Assembly: GCF_014652555.1 (NCBI RefSeq)
Contig: NZ_BMZA01000004.1
Location: 62,001-126,000, forward strand
Direction: 5' to 3'
Source of the DNA: Novosphingobium colocasiae
GTDB lineage: Bacteria > Pseudomonadota > Alphaproteobacteria > Sphingomonadales > Sphingomonadaceae
DNA: 64,000 nt
The notes below the pieces were generated by a model. That model had not been told where the DNA came from, searched no databases, and saw nothing but the letters and a program-made list of their open reading frames with translations. Shown piece after piece: positions 8,073 to 17,245 of the stretch. A program made the position numbers and the translations under genes. Position 1 is the first letter of the stretch. Every line of letters starts with the position of its first letter.

Positions 8073-9404
8073 GTGCCTCACGCCGATCCGGCCGCGCTGC
8101 TGGCGGCGATCGTCGAATCGAGCGACGACGCGATCGTCGGCAAGGCGCTCGACGGCACGGTGCTTTCGTGGAACGCGGCGGCCGAGCGGATTTTCGGCTG
8201 GACCACCGCCGAAATGGTCGGCCGCAATATCCGTACCCTGATCCCGGCCGACCGGCAGCGCGAAGAGGACGACATCATCGCGAACATCGGTGCCAAGCGC
8301 CGGGTTCCGACGTTCGAAACCGTCCGCCTGCGCAAGGACGACAGCGAGGTCCACGTGGCAGTTACCGTGTCGCCGGTGCTGGACAGTGGGGGAAACGTCG
8401 TCGCCGCCAGCAAGATCGCGCGCGACATCACCGACCACAAGCGCATCGAATTGCAACTGCGCGATGCCGATCAGCGGTTCCGCCTGCTGGCCGACAACAT
8501 CTCGCAGCTAACCTGGATCACCGACAGCACCGGGTGGATATTCTGGTACAACAAGCGCTGGTACGATTACACCGGCACCACGCTGGCGCAGATGGAAGGC
8601 TGGGGCTGGAGCCAGGTCCACCATCCCGATCACATCGATCGGGTGACTTTGCTTTGGCAAACCCACCTGGCCAGTGGCGAGTCCTGGGAGGACACCTTCC
8701 CATTGCGCGGTGCCGACGGCGAATACCGCTGGTTCCTATCACGCGCGGTGCCGATCCGCGATGATGACGGGCAGATCATGTTCTGGTTCGGGACCAACAC
8801 CGACGTCACGGAAATGCGCGAGGCCGAACAGCGGATCGAACTGCTGCTGCAAGAGGTCAACCACCGCAGCAAGAATATGCTGGCGATCATCCAGTCGCTG
8901 GCCCGGCGAACCGACGGGGATCGCGAAGAGTTCGTGGACAAGCTCGAACAGCGCATCCGGGGGCTGGCCGCCAATCAGGATGTGCTGGTGCGGCGGGCGT
9001 GGTCGCGCATTCCGGTTTCCGAAATGGTCGAGGGGCAGTTGCGATCGCTCGGGGATTCGCGGGCACAGGTAACGTGCCACGGTCCCGAAGTGCCGCTGTC
9101 TCCCGGCGCGGCCGAAGCGCTGGCGATGGCGATCCACGAAATGGGCACGAACGCGCTCAAATACGGGGCGCTGTCGGTGCCCGAAGGACGGGTGCGGATT
9201 TCGTGGGCGCTGGATGATGGCCAGTTCCGCATCGGCTGGATCGAGGCGGGCGGACCAGCGGTCGCGCCGCCGCAGCGCAAGGGCTTCGGCTCGCGGATCA
9301 TGGTCGATGTGCCCCGGGTCAAGCTTTCGGCGCAAGTGACGGTCGACTATCCGCGTGAAGGATTTCGCTGGACGCTGACCTGTGGTGCCGATGCCCTGGA
9401 CTGA
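8073..9404 (+). CDS. PAS-PAS HWE-family sensor histidine kinase
   Basis: 443 residues starting at GTG 8073, with no signal peptide or membrane segment. Two PAS domains come first: residues about 10-125, with FGWTTAEMVGRNI, and about 135-255, with the Trp-rich WYDYTGTTLAQMEGWGW typical of PAS_3. The kinase core follows: EVNHRSKNMLAIIQSLARR with the phospho-accepting His, and an ATPase part with AIHEMGTNALKYGALS and the W-x-E triplet in IGWIEAGG that names the HWE family. HWE kinases often sense light or general stress in alphaproteobacteria. No LOV cysteine motif is visible and no cognate response regulator is adjacent. It overlaps metZ's operon spacing. Confidence 0.88.
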   Translation: MPHADPAALLAAIVESSDDAIVGKALDGTVLSWNAAAERIFGWTTAEMVGRNIRTLIPADRQREEDDIIANIGAKRRVPTFETVRLRKDDSEVHVAVTVSPVLDSGGNVVAASKIARDITDHKRIELQLRDADQRFRLLADNISQLTWITDSTGWIFWYNKRWYDYTGTTLAQMEGWGWSQVHHPDHIDRVTLLWQTHLASGESWEDTFPLRGADGEYRWFLSRAVPIRDDDGQIMFWFGTNTDVTEMREAEQRIELLLQEVNHRSKNMLAIIQSLARRTDGDREEFVDKLEQRIRGLAANQDVLVRRAWSRIPVSEMVEGQLRSLGDSRAQVTCHGPEVPLSPGAAEALAMAIHEMGTNALKYGALSVPEGRVRISWALDDGQFRIGWIEAGGPAVAPPQRKGFGSRIMVDVPRVKLSAQVTVDYPREGFRWTLTCGADALD

Positions 9405-9492
9405 TCGCCGTGCTGCATTGCGGCGGGCGGCAGGGTCAGGTGCGGTCAATGGAGTTGTGGACCGGTTCATTCGGCGTTAGGCTGGCCGGATT

Positions 9493-9891
9493 ATGAAGGA
9501 ACTTTTCCAGCACGCCGCCGTCACGGACGGCATCACGGTGCGGGTCGCCGTCAATTTTCTGCCCGAGCAATCCCGCATCGAGGCGGGCAAGTGGTTTTGG
9601 GTCTATCACATCCGCATCGAGAATGACGCCGATGAAGCGCTGAAGCTGCTCTCGCGCCGCTGGAAGATCACCGATGGCAACGGCGATGTCAGCATCGTCG
9701 AAGGCGAGGGCGTGGTTGGCGAACAGCCAACGATCCCGCCCGGCGGCAGCCACGATTACGTTTCCGGATGCCCGCTTTCCACTTCGCACGGCAGCATGGA
9801 AGGCTATTACGTCTTCCGCCGCGGCAACGGCACGGAACTGCGCGCGCTGATCCCGTTTTTCCCGCTGGCCGCGCCCGCCACGGCGGGGTGA
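9493..9891 (+). CDS. apaG: ApaG domain protein
   Basis: 132 residues with a single ApaG (FN3-like) domain. Family blocks are present: YHIRIENDADEALKLLSRRW, GEGVVGEQPTIPPGGSHDY and MEGYYVFRR. ApaG proteins are small all-beta proteins linked to Co2+/Mg2+ phenotypes; the biochemical role is not settled. In enterobacteria apaG follows rsmA in the lptD-surA-pdxA-rsmA operon. Here that operon is intact but apaG lies about 20 kb away. The ATG at 9493 follows a weak GGATT. Confidence 0.92.
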   Translation: MKELFQHAAVTDGITVRVAVNFLPEQSRIEAGKWFWVYHIRIENDADEALKLLSRRWKITDGNGDVSIVEGEGVVGEQPTIPPGGSHDYVSGCPLSTSHGSMEGYYVFRRGNGTELRALIPFFPLAAPATAG

Positions 9892-9919
9892 TGGCCATCG
9901 CGACGGCTGAGGATCGCGC

Positions 9920-10708
9920 ATGAAGCGTACCCATTTGCCCCTCAATGCGCTGCGCGTCTTCGATGCCGCCGCCCGTCACCTGTCATTCACCCGCGCTGCC
10001 GATGAACTGGCGGTGACGCCGGCGGCGGTCGGTCAGCAGATCCGTGCGTTGGAAGACGTGCTTGGCGTCGTGCTGTTTCGCCGCACCAGCAAGGGCCTGG
10101 AACTGACGGAGGAAGCGAACGCGGGGCTATCCGCGTTGCGTACCGGGTTCCTGCATTTCGAGGACGCCGTGCAGGCGATGCAGGCCGGCCAGTCCAGCCA
10201 CGTCCTGACGATAGCCGCGCCGCGCGAATTTCTGGCTGGCTGGCTGCTCGACCGGCTGACCGCTTACCGCAACGACAATCCCCATGTCCGCTATGCTCTG
10301 GTCGACGGCGAGCTGACTGACTTTACCGAAGCCAACCTCGATCTTGCCGTGCGCTGGACCGAAGGGCCGGGCGAGCTGGAAGGCGTGCCGCTGGGCTCGC
10401 CGGAGTGGGTGGAGATCGGAGCCGGGGACTGGATCGGCTGGCCCGGCGATCCGACGCCCGGTGAAACCACCGGGAATGACGATAACCGGCCGCCGATCAT
10501 GGTCCCCGATGCCGGGCAAGCGCTATCGGCAGCGCTGGCCGGTATGGGCCGCGCCCGTGTACCGGCGTTGCTGGCGCAGGGGCTGGCCCCTGAAGCGGCC
10601 GTGGCCGGTGCTCGAGCAGCCTGCCGCCACGGCTACTGGCTGGTCGCGCCGCTGCCGCAGTGGCGCCAGCAGAAAGTCCGCTCGCTGGTGCAGGCGCTGA
10701 CGGCCTGA
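9920..10708 (+). CDS. LysR-family transcriptional regulator (GcvA-like), short
   Basis: The N-terminal winged helix-turn-helix spans residues about 4-62 (LNALRVFDAAARHLSFTRAA, then QQIRALEDVLGVVLFRR), closest in style to GcvA/AmpR regulators. The effector-binding half is shortened: the protein is 262 residues against about 295-305 for typical LysR proteins, and residues about 150-190 are rich in Gly and Pro where the second lobe would lie. It ends in a normal C-terminal helix, so this looks like internal loss rather than truncation. No target is evident; apaG is 28 bases upstream and htpX is convergent. Confidence 0.82.
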   Translation: MKRTHLPLNALRVFDAAARHLSFTRAADELAVTPAAVGQQIRALEDVLGVVLFRRTSKGLELTEEANAGLSALRTGFLHFEDAVQAMQAGQSSHVLTIAAPREFLAGWLLDRLTAYRNDNPHVRYALVDGELTDFTEANLDLAVRWTEGPGELEGVPLGSPEWVEIGAGDWIGWPGDPTPGETTGNDDNRPPIMVPDAGQALSAALAGMGRARVPALLAQGLAPEAAVAGARAACRHGYWLVAPLPQWRQQKVRSLVQALTA

Positions 10709-10726
10709 TCGGCTTCAACTTGGCGA

Positions 10727-11716
10727 TCAGCGCCGCCGGTTGGGATCCAGCGCCGAACTGGAGCGGCGCGGGCCGCCGCTTAGATCGGCTTCAGGGCCCG
10801 TTCCGGTGCGCGGCACGCTCGACATCGGGCGGCGTGCAGGGGGAACGGCACCGAGATTGCCCGCTGGGCGTGGCGGGGATGCCCCCTGGCCTTCCAGCGC
10901 CACCAGCGCATCGATCCGCTTCTGCGTCGCCGGATGGGTGGAGAACAGTTCCGAGACATGGGTCGGAACGATATAGAGCTGCGCCGCTGCCGGATTGCGC
11001 TCAACCGCTGCGGCGGGGACCTGCTGGGCCGGTCCGGCGATCTTGGCCAGCGCCGAAGCCAGCGCGCGAGGGTTGCCGCTGATTTCCGCGCCAGCCTTGT
11101 CCGCACCGTACTCGCGCGTGCGGCTGATCGCCATCTGGACGATCATCGCCGCGAACGGAGCCATGAACACGGTCAGGATCGCGGCCATCGGATGGGGCCG
11201 GTTATCGCCATGACCGCCGAAGAGCATGCCGAAATTGGCGATCATCGAAATCGCGCCGGCAATCGTGGCGACCATCGTCATCACCAGCGTATCGCGGTTG
11301 CGGACATGGCCCAGTTCATGCGCCATCACCCCGGCGACCTCTTCCGGGGTGAGCATGTCCAGCAGCCCGGTGGTCGCCGCGACCGCGGCGTTCTCGGGGT
11401 TGCGACCGGTGGCGAAGGCATTCGGGTTGGCGCTGTCGACAATGTAGACGCGGGGCATCGGCAGTCCCGCCCGGCGCGCCAGTTCGGCAACGATCCCGTG
11501 AAATTCCGGAGCGCTGCGGGCATCGACCTCGCGCGCGTTGTGCATCCGCAGGACGATGCTGTCGGCGTTCCAGTAGGTAAAAAGGTTCATGCCCGCCGCC
11601 GCCACCAGCGCGATCACCGCCCCGCTGCTGCCGCCGAAGGTATAGCCCACCACCATGAACAGCGCGGTCAGCGTGGCCAGCAGCATCGTCGTCTTGAAAC
11701 CGTTCACCGGGGGCAT
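10727..11716 (-). CDS. htpX: HtpX membrane zinc metalloprotease
   Basis: 329 residues with an M48 peptidase domain. Two N-terminal membrane segments ([18 protein letters not shown] and the following hydrophobic run) precede the zinc site [11 protein letters not shown], and the third zinc ligand is in the later [14 protein letters not shown]. HtpX degrades misfolded inner-membrane proteins on the cytoplasmic side. A Pro- and Arg-rich tail of about 45 residues follows the domain. The ATG at 11716 lies just after the LacI stop. A GTG at 11707, giving the family-like start MNGFKTTML and a better distance from AAGGA, is an equally plausible start. It is probably co-transcribed with the LacI gene. 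Confidence 0.92.
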   Translation of the reverse strand: MPPVNGFKTTMLLATLTALFMVVGYTFGGSSGAVIALVAAAGMNLFTYWNADSIVLRMHNAREVDARSAPEFHGIVAELARRAGLPMPRVYIVDSANPNAFATGRNPENAAVAATTGLLDMLTPEEVAGVMAHELGHVRNRDTLVMTMVATIAGAISMIANFGMLFGGHGDNRPHPMAAILTVFMAPFAAMIVQMAISRTREYGADKAGAEISGNPRALASALAKIAGPAQQVPAAAVERNPAAAQLYIVPTHVSELFSTHPATQKRIDALVALEGQGASPPRPAGNLGAVPPARRPMSSVPRTGTGPEADLSGGPRRSSSALDPNRRR

Positions 11717-11720
11717 GTCC

Positions 11721-12806
11721 TTATGCGAGGGGCGGTACAAGGCCGCGTTCCTGATCTAGGAGCGCCGGGCCGCGTTTCAATTGGCTGTCGGGTGCCGAAT
11801 CCGCCGATCCACGGACGATGAGCCCGGTCGGTGGCGGGATCTCGCCCGTCGCCACATCGCCTTGTGTCTCCAGACGCAGGGCCGCGCGCACGGCGTCGCA
11901 TGCAAGCCGGTCCCATGACACGGCGATGCTGGCGAGGGGCGGGGTCAGTTGCTCGGCCAGCGGTGTGTCGTCAAAGCCGATGACCGACAGCTCTGCGGGA
12001 ACCGCGACCTCGGCCTCTGACGCTGCGCGCAGCACGCCCGCCGCCATCGCATCGTCGCAGGCGAGGATGGCGGTGGGGCGCGGGCTGACCGCCAGCAGCA
12101 GCCGCCCGGCGCGGACTCCGGAGGCGAACGAAAGGTCCCCCGGTTCGATCAGCATGGCCCCGCGATCGAGCCTGTGATCGGCCATCGCATCGAGAAAACC
12201 CAGTTCGCGCTCCCGCGCCAGCAGCGAGGTATCGGGCCCGGCGACCAGCCCGATGCGGGTGTGCCCTGCTGCGACCAGCCAGTCCACCGCTCCGGCCATG
12301 GCGGCGCGATCGTCCGCTTCCTTTCCAGCGCTATCTCGGCCCGGGCCCAGGCGGATGCAGGCCACGCCCGCATGTGCGCAAGCATCGGTCAGGGCGCTAT
12401 CCTGAGACAGCGGCGGCGGCAGGACGATGGCGGCGGGGTGGTGCCGGTCGAGGAAGGCGGCGAGGGCAGGGCCGCCGCCGACTGCCGGGATCGGCTGGAG
12501 CAGCAGCGCATATTCGCCGCCGGCCAGTGCCCACTCGATGCCGCATGCCACTTGCGCGGTGAGCGCAGAGAGCGGCAGTTCACGGCTGTCATGCGCCAGC
12601 GCGACGAGGAAGTTGCGGCGCAGCGCCAGCGCCCGCGCCTGTGCATTGGGCACGAACCCGGTCTGCGCGATCACCGCCGCCACCTTGTCGCGCGTGGCCT
12701 GACCGAGCAGCGGGGAATTGTTGATCACCCGGCTGACGGTCTTTTTCGAGACCCCGGCCATGCGGGCGATATCGTTGATGGTGATGCGTTGGGAAGAACC
12801 TGACAT
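11721..12806 (-). CDS. LacI-family transcriptional repressor
   Basis: 361 residues. The N-terminal HTH ([20 protein letters not shown]) and hinge ([18 protein letters not shown]) are canonical, with the LacI-type recognition helix and the minor-groove hinge region RALALRR. A periplasmic-binding-like sugar domain follows ([38 protein letters not shown]). The ATG at 12806 is chosen because it falls just before the HTH; a GTG at 12833 would add nine residues. The inducer is unknown. A symmetrical GGCTCCGAAACGGAGCC lies 46 bases upstream in the gap shared with the divergent acyltransferase. Confidence 0.88.
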   Translation of the reverse strand: MSGSSQRITINDIARMAGVSKKTVSRVINNSPLLGQATRDKVAAVIAQTGFVPNAQARALALRRNFLVALAHDSRELPLSALTAQVACGIEWALAGGEYALLLQPIPAVGGGPALAAFLDRHHPAAIVLPPPLSQDSALTDACAHAGVACIRLGPGRDSAGKEADDRAAMAGAVDWLVAAGHTRIGLVAGPDTSLLARERELGFLDAMADHRLDRGAMLIEPGDLSFASGVRAGRLLLAVSPRPTAILACDDAMAAGVLRAASEAEVAVPAELSVIGFDDTPLAEQLTPPLASIAVSWDRLACDAVRAALRLETQGDVATGEIPPPTGLIVRGSADSAPDSQLKRGPALLDQERGLVPPLA

Positions 12807-12851
12807 GGCGGCGGGGAGTGCCCGTCCTGTCACCGGTTACCCAGCCGAAAT

Positions 12852-12868
12852 GGCTCCGAAACGGAGCC
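12852..12868. promoter_or_regulatory. possible LacI-type operator palindrome
   Basis: GGCTCCG-AAA-CGGAGCC, two 7-base arms around three bases, in the 147-base gap between the lacI-type gene and the divergent acyltransferase. Its position suits autoregulation. Classical LacI operators have an even centre with CG, so this could instead be a hairpin. Confidence 0.35.
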
Positions 12869-12953
12869 GGTCGCGGCGCTTGCGGCTGGTCCCAAGTCCG
12901 TTGCGGTTGCAGGCAATCCTGCTATGGGCCATGGCGCGCAACCCCGAAGAGTG

Positions 12954-14147
12954 ATGATGAAGGCTTCCACGACGCAACGCCACTACGGGATGGATTGGCT
13001 GCGCATCGGCGCTTTCGTGTTGCTGATCTTCTACCACATCGGCATCAACTTCACCCCCTGGGGCTATACCACGCCAACCCGGGGCGTGGTGCCGTGGGCG
13101 GAGATCCCGCTGCTGGCGACCAGCGCGTGGCGGCTGGGGCTGCTGTTCGCCATTTCCGGCTATTCCAGCGCGGCGCTGCTCGCCCGCGAAAAGAGCGACG
13201 GCGCGTTCCTGCGCAGCCGGCTGGTGCGGCTGGGGGTGCCCTTGCTGTTCGCGCTGATCGTGATCGTGCCGCCGCAGCCCTATGCCGGACTGGTCCATGG
13301 CGGATACACCCAGTCCTATCTCTACTATTTCGTCCATGACGCTTTCACGTTCCAGGATATCCGGGGCGAATATGTGCCGCGCCCGATGCACATGTGGTTC
13401 GTGATCTATCTGCTGACCTATACGCTCGTGCTGGCCGCTGCGCTGAAGCTGCCGCTGCGGGTCCGGCAGGCGGCCGGCCAGGTGGCGGAGCGGGTGCTGG
13501 CGGGGCCGTGGCTGCTGCCGGCAGGCATCGCGATCATCTTTGCGGTGCGCCTGTTCCCGGGCAACTGGACCGACAGCCACGAGTTTTTCCGCGATCCTGT
13601 CGCCCATGTGCATTACTGCCTGCTGTTTTTCTTTGGCATCATGCTGCGCCGCTCGGAGAAGCTGCGGCTGGCGATCGCGGCGCAGTGGAAGCTTGCCCTC
13701 GCGCTCGGCGTCGGGGCCTTCGCGCTCGTGGCCGCCGATGCCATCCGCTATCCCGGCAACGTGCCGACGCCGGGCCCGCTGCTCGTACCGCTGCACTTTG
13801 CCAAGGCAGTGCAGTGCTGGGGCATGATCGTGGCGCTGTTCGGCATCGCGGACCGGTTCTGGAACCGCGACAACCGCTGGCGGGCGATGCTGGCAGAAGC
13901 GGTGTTCCCGTTCTATATCATCCACCAGACGGCCGAGGTCTGCTTCGGCTACTGGCTGCGCGACAAGGGGCTGACCGCCTTGCCCGAATTCCTGGCGCTG
14001 ATGATGGTGACTTTCGCCGCCTGCTGGGCCTTCTATCTGGGTGGACGGGAGCTTCGCTGGTTGCGGCCGCTGATCGGGCTGTCGCCCCGGCGGAACCGTG
14101 CTGCACCGTCCCCGCCCGCAGCAGACCTTGCGCCGGTTTCCGGCTGA
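12954..14147 (+). CDS. membrane acyltransferase, family 3 (OpgC-like)
   Basis: About 397 residues with ten or more hydrophobic segments. The start HYGMDWLRIGAFVLLIFYHI carries the family's early Arg and the catalytic-type His at the end of the first helix. Later blocks include HMWFVIYLLTYTL and AVFPFYIIHQTAEV, typical of the acyltransferase 3/OpgC group that transfers acyl or succinyl groups to sugars or glucans. Tandem ATGs occur at 12954 and 12957, after CCGAAGAG. A LacI-type regulator is divergent, which suggests sugar-linked control, but the acceptor is unknown. The C-terminal tail is Pro-rich. Confidence 0.82.
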   Translation: MMKASTTQRHYGMDWLRIGAFVLLIFYHIGINFTPWGYTTPTRGVVPWAEIPLLATSAWRLGLLFAISGYSSAALLAREKSDGAFLRSRLVRLGVPLLFALIVIVPPQPYAGLVHGGYTQSYLYYFVHDAFTFQDIRGEYVPRPMHMWFVIYLLTYTLVLAAALKLPLRVRQAAGQVAERVLAGPWLLPAGIAIIFAVRLFPGNWTDSHEFFRDPVAHVHYCLLFFFGIMLRRSEKLRLAIAAQWKLALALGVGAFALVAADAIRYPGNVPTPGPLLVPLHFAKAVQCWGMIVALFGIADRFWNRDNRWRAMLAEAVFPFYIIHQTAEVCFGYWLRDKGLTALPEFLALMMVTFAACWAFYLGGRELRWLRPLIGLSPRRNRAAPSPPAADLAPVSG

Positions 14148-14233
14148 CCGGGCTTCGCGCCCGTGCCGGCTTGCGTTTAAAGGTACACTGGTTTAATTTT
14201 TTGCACATGGGCGCTGGCGTTTGCGTGATAGGT

Positions 14234-14258
14234 GCCTTTGTCTCGACTTGCCAAAGGC
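14234..14258. promoter_or_regulatory. inverted repeat GCCTTTG..CAAAGGC
   Basis: Two 7-base arms (14234-14240 and 14252-14258) around an 11-base centre in the 237-base leader of the aldehyde dehydrogenase. It could be a regulator site or a weak hairpin; there is no T-run. Confidence 0.35.
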
Positions 14259-14267
14259 GAAGTTGGA

Positions 14268-14287
14268 ATTTAATGGCTTGATTAAAT
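14268..14287. promoter_or_regulatory. inverted repeat ATTTAAT..ATTAAAT upstream of aldehyde dehydrogenase
   Basis: A perfect 7-base inverted repeat around GGCTTG, AT-rich in otherwise GC-rich DNA, about 100 bases before the ATG at 14385. It looks like a dimeric regulator's operator. With the neighbouring GCCTTTG..CAAAGGC repeat, it marks this leader as a probable control region for the aldehyde/acyl-CoA run. Confidence 0.4.
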
Positions 14288-14384
14288 CGATCACTGCGCG
14301 AGGTCTGGCGGACGGCAGGGGCGGGAAAACTCGTCCAGCCGTCGCGAGCAGGATTTCGGGCCTGAACACAAGGGACGATGCATA

Positions 14385-15809
14385 ATGGCTACCGCTGAAC
14401 TGATTGCCGAAACCCCCGTCGCTGCCGAGGTGGCCGAGCTGGTCGCGCGTTCGCGTGCGGCGCAGGCTCAGATCGCCGACTATACGCAGGAGCAGGTCGA
14501 TCGCCTGATCCGCGGCATGGTCTACGCCGTTGCCCGTCCCGGCATGGACGAGGAAATCGCCCGCGAAACCGTGGAGGAAACCCAGCTCGGCAACTACGAG
14601 GGCAAGTTCAAGAAGATCTCGGTCAAGACCCGCGCCACCCTTTATGACATCATCGACGACAAGTCGGTTGGCATCATCGAGGAACTGCCCGAGCGCAACA
14701 TCGTCAAGATCGCCAAGCCGATCGGCGTGATCGGTGCGCTGTCGCCCTCCACCAACCCCGAGGCGACCCCGGTCATCAAGGCGATCAGCGCGGTCAAGGG
14801 CCGCAATTCGATCATCGTCTGCCCGCACCCGCGCGCCAAGTTCATCAACGCCAAGATCTGCGGCCTGATGCGCGATGCGCTGGTCAAGATGGGCGCGCCG
14901 GCCGATCTGGTGATCGCCATCGAACAGCCTTCGGTGGAAAAGACCAATGAAGTCATGAAGCAGTGCGATCGCATCCTCGCCACCGGCGGCGGCGCGATGG
15001 TGACGGCGGCCTATTCGTCGGGCACCCCGGCGCTGGGCGTCGGCGTCGGCAACGCGGTCATCACCGTTGATGAGACTGCCGATCTTGACGATGCGGCGGC
15101 CAAGATCCTGCTGTCGAAGACGCTGGACAACGCGGCTTCGTGCTCGTCCGATAACTCGGTCATCCTGGTCGATGCCATCTACGATGCGATGCTGGCCAAG
15201 CTGATCGAGAAGGGTGGTTTCATCATCGAAGGCGCGAACAAGACCAAGCTGCAGAACGCGATCTGGGAAGACGGCGAGCATATCAACGCCAAGGTCGTTG
15301 CTCAGCCGGCCGAATTCATCGCCAACTATGCCGGCTTCGAGATCCCCGAAGGCACCCAGTTCTTCATCGTTCCCGAAACCGGTACAGGTGCGGACTACAA
15401 GTTCTCGGGCGAGAAGATGACCGTCACCATGACGCTGTATCGCGCCAAGGACATCGACGAGGCGGTCAAGCTGACCAACGCCATCCAGGCCTATCAGGGC
15501 CAGGGCCACTCCTGCGGGATTTACTCGAATTCCGACGAGAACATCATGAAGCTGGCCAACGGCACCAAGACCAGCCGCGTGATGGTCAACCAGCCCCAGT
15601 CTGCCTCCAATTCGGGCAACCTGTGGAACGGCATGCGCCAGACCTTCTCGCTGGGCTGCGGTTCGTGGGGCGGCAACTCGACCAACAACAACATCACCTG
15701 GCGCGATCTCATCAATGAGACCTGGGTGTCCAAGCCGCTGGCGACCCCGAAGACCATTCCTTCGGATGAAGCCCTGTTCGGCAAGGACATTATCGAACTG
15801 ATCGGCTGA
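14385..15809 (+). CDS. CoA-acylating aldehyde dehydrogenase (SauS/EutE-like)
   Basis: 474 residues of the aldehyde dehydrogenase superfamily, CoA-acylating branch. The catalytic Cys is C253 in NAASCSSDNS, matching the AdhE/EutE/SauS pattern rather than the MmsA or NAD-hydrolytic pattern. The cofactor region PIGVIGALSPSTNPEATPV and the GNAVITVDETAD segment also match that branch. Such enzymes convert an aldehyde plus CoA to acyl-CoA with NAD(P). Sulfoacetaldehyde dehydrogenase is the closest named relative that I can recall, but the substrate is not fixed by motif. It precedes an acyl-CoA dehydrogenase, so a short or branched aldehyde is plausible. A strong hairpin separates the two genes. Confidence 0.82.
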   Translation: MATAELIAETPVAAEVAELVARSRAAQAQIADYTQEQVDRLIRGMVYAVARPGMDEEIARETVEETQLGNYEGKFKKISVKTRATLYDIIDDKSVGIIEELPERNIVKIAKPIGVIGALSPSTNPEATPVIKAISAVKGRNSIIVCPHPRAKFINAKICGLMRDALVKMGAPADLVIAIEQPSVEKTNEVMKQCDRILATGGGAMVTAAYSSGTPALGVGVGNAVITVDETADLDDAAAKILLSKTLDNAASCSSDNSVILVDAIYDAMLAKLIEKGGFIIEGANKTKLQNAIWEDGEHINAKVVAQPAEFIANYAGFEIPEGTQFFIVPETGTGADYKFSGEKMTVTMTLYRAKDIDEAVKLTNAIQAYQGQGHSCGIYSNSDENIMKLANGTKTSRVMVNQPQSASNSGNLWNGMRQTFSLGCGSWGGNSTNNNITWRDLINETWVSKPLATPKTIPSDEALFGKDIIELIG

Positions 15810-15816
15810 TCGGGCA

Positions 15817-15857
15817 GGGCGGTGCGCGGGTGGCTATCGGCTTCCCGCGCACCGCCC
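15817..15857. terminator. perfect 14-bp hairpin after aldehyde dehydrogenase
   Basis: GGGCGGTGCGCGGG (15817-15830) pairs exactly with CCCGCGCACCGCCC (15844-15857) around a 13-base loop, starting 8 bases after the stop. No U-tract follows, so it may act as an mRNA-stabilising stem or a Rho-aided terminator that sets different levels for the aldehyde dehydrogenase and the downstream genes. Confidence 0.6.
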
Positions 15858-16024
15858 GCCACTTCGCCCGGATGAAATATCGTCTGGCGAAATCGATCGG
15901 CACCATGCCGCATGGTTCGGCATCATGGCACGCCGGATCGACAGGGATTGCCGCTTCTTCCCGCAAATGACCGCCCCAAGGGCCGTGCGCAATGGTCGCA
16001 CGAACAGCAAAAACAGGGACCAAG

Positions 16025-17167
16025 ATGACTGAACAGTTTGGGCTGACTGAGGATCAGCTTGCGATCCAGGACATGGCGCGCAAGTTCACCGCCGACCAGA
16101 TCACTCCGTTCGCGGCCGAGTGGGACGAAAAGTGCCACTACCCGGTGGACGTGTGGAAGGCGGCCGGCGAACTCGGCTTTGGCGGCATCTACGTGTCGGA
16201 GGAAAGCGGCGGCATCGGCCTTGGCCGGCTCGAAGCGGCGCTGATCATGGAGGCCATGTCCTATGGCTGCCCTTCGACCAGCGCATTCATCTCGATCCAC
16301 AACATGGTGGCGTGGATGGTCGATGCCTTCGGTGATCAGCGGCTCAAGGATCGCTACCTGCCCGGGCTGGTGTCGATGGATCTCATCGGTTCCTACTGCC
16401 TGACCGAGCCGGGTTCCGGTTCCGATGCGGCGGCGCTGCGCACATCGGCCAAGCTGGACGGCGATTCCTATGTGCTGAACGGCACCAAGCAGTTCATCTC
16501 GGGCGGCGGCGTCAACGATGTCTATATCGTGATGGCGCGCACCGGCGAGCACAAGTCGCGCGGAATTTCGGCGTTCCTGGTCGACAAGGATACCCCCGGC
16601 GTCAGCTTCGGGGCGACCGAGAAGAAGCTGGGCTGGAACTCCTCACCCACCGCACAGGTCATCTTCGAGGACGCGCGCATTCCGGTCGCGAACCGGGTCG
16701 GTGCCGAAGGCGATGGCTTCAAGTTCGCGATGGCCGGACTGGATGGTGGCCGCCTCAACATCGGCGCGTGCTCGCTCGGCGGGGCGCAGCGCTGCCTTGA
16801 TGAAGCGGTGCAGTACGTCAAGGACCGCAAGCAGTTCGGTCAGGCGATTGCCGAATTCCAGAACACCCAGTTCACCCTCGCGCAGATGCTGGCCGAACTG
16901 GAGGCTGCGCGCGCGCTGCTCTATATCGCGGCGGACAAGGTGACTGCCAAGACGGCCGACAAGACCCGGTTCGCGGCCATGGCCAAGCTGATGGCAACCG
17001 ATACCGGTTCCTCCGTGGTGGATCGCGCGCTCCAGCTTTTCGGCGGCTATGGCTATCTCAAGGAATACCCGATCGAGCGCTTCTGGCGCGACTTGCGGGT
17101 CCATCGCATCCTCGAAGGGACGAACGAGGTCATGCGGATGATCGTCGGGCGCGAGATGCTGGCTTGA
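16025..17167 (+). CDS. acyl-CoA dehydrogenase, isobutyryl-CoA type
   Basis: 380 residues, full-length flavin-dependent acyl-CoA dehydrogenase. FAD and substrate motifs include SYCLTEPGSGSDAAALRTSA and DRKQFGQAIAEFQNTQF. The catalytic Glu is in RILEGTNEVMRM, placed as in short- and branched-chain enzymes. The phrase GGVNDVYIVMARTG and the overall run resemble isobutyryl-CoA dehydrogenase, which makes methacrylyl-CoA in valine breakdown. The hydratase and 3-hydroxyisobutyryl-CoA hydrolase-like genes downstream support this. The first ATG with GGGACCAAG upstream is used. Substrate is inferred from context. Confidence 0.88.
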   Translation: MTEQFGLTEDQLAIQDMARKFTADQITPFAAEWDEKCHYPVDVWKAAGELGFGGIYVSEESGGIGLGRLEAALIMEAMSYGCPSTSAFISIHNMVAWMVDAFGDQRLKDRYLPGLVSMDLIGSYCLTEPGSGSDAAALRTSAKLDGDSYVLNGTKQFISGGGVNDVYIVMARTGEHKSRGISAFLVDKDTPGVSFGATEKKLGWNSSPTAQVIFEDARIPVANRVGAEGDGFKFAMAGLDGGRLNIGACSLGGAQRCLDEAVQYVKDRKQFGQAIAEFQNTQFTLAQMLAELEAARALLYIAADKVTAKTADKTRFAAMAKLMATDTGSSVVDRALQLFGGYGYLKEYPIERFWRDLRVHRILEGTNEVMRMIVGREMLA

Positions 17168-17245
17168 CAGACGTCGGATTGCGATTGGCAGCGCGGCAAT
17201 GCCTTTGTATGCTGCGCTGCAAAATCCAGTGATGCGGGAGCCGTC

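Noticed and set aside
14385..15809. Aldehyde dehydrogenase considered as MmsA
   Set aside because: The Cys context and nucleotide region match the EutE/SauS branch, not the methylmalonate-semialdehyde enzyme.
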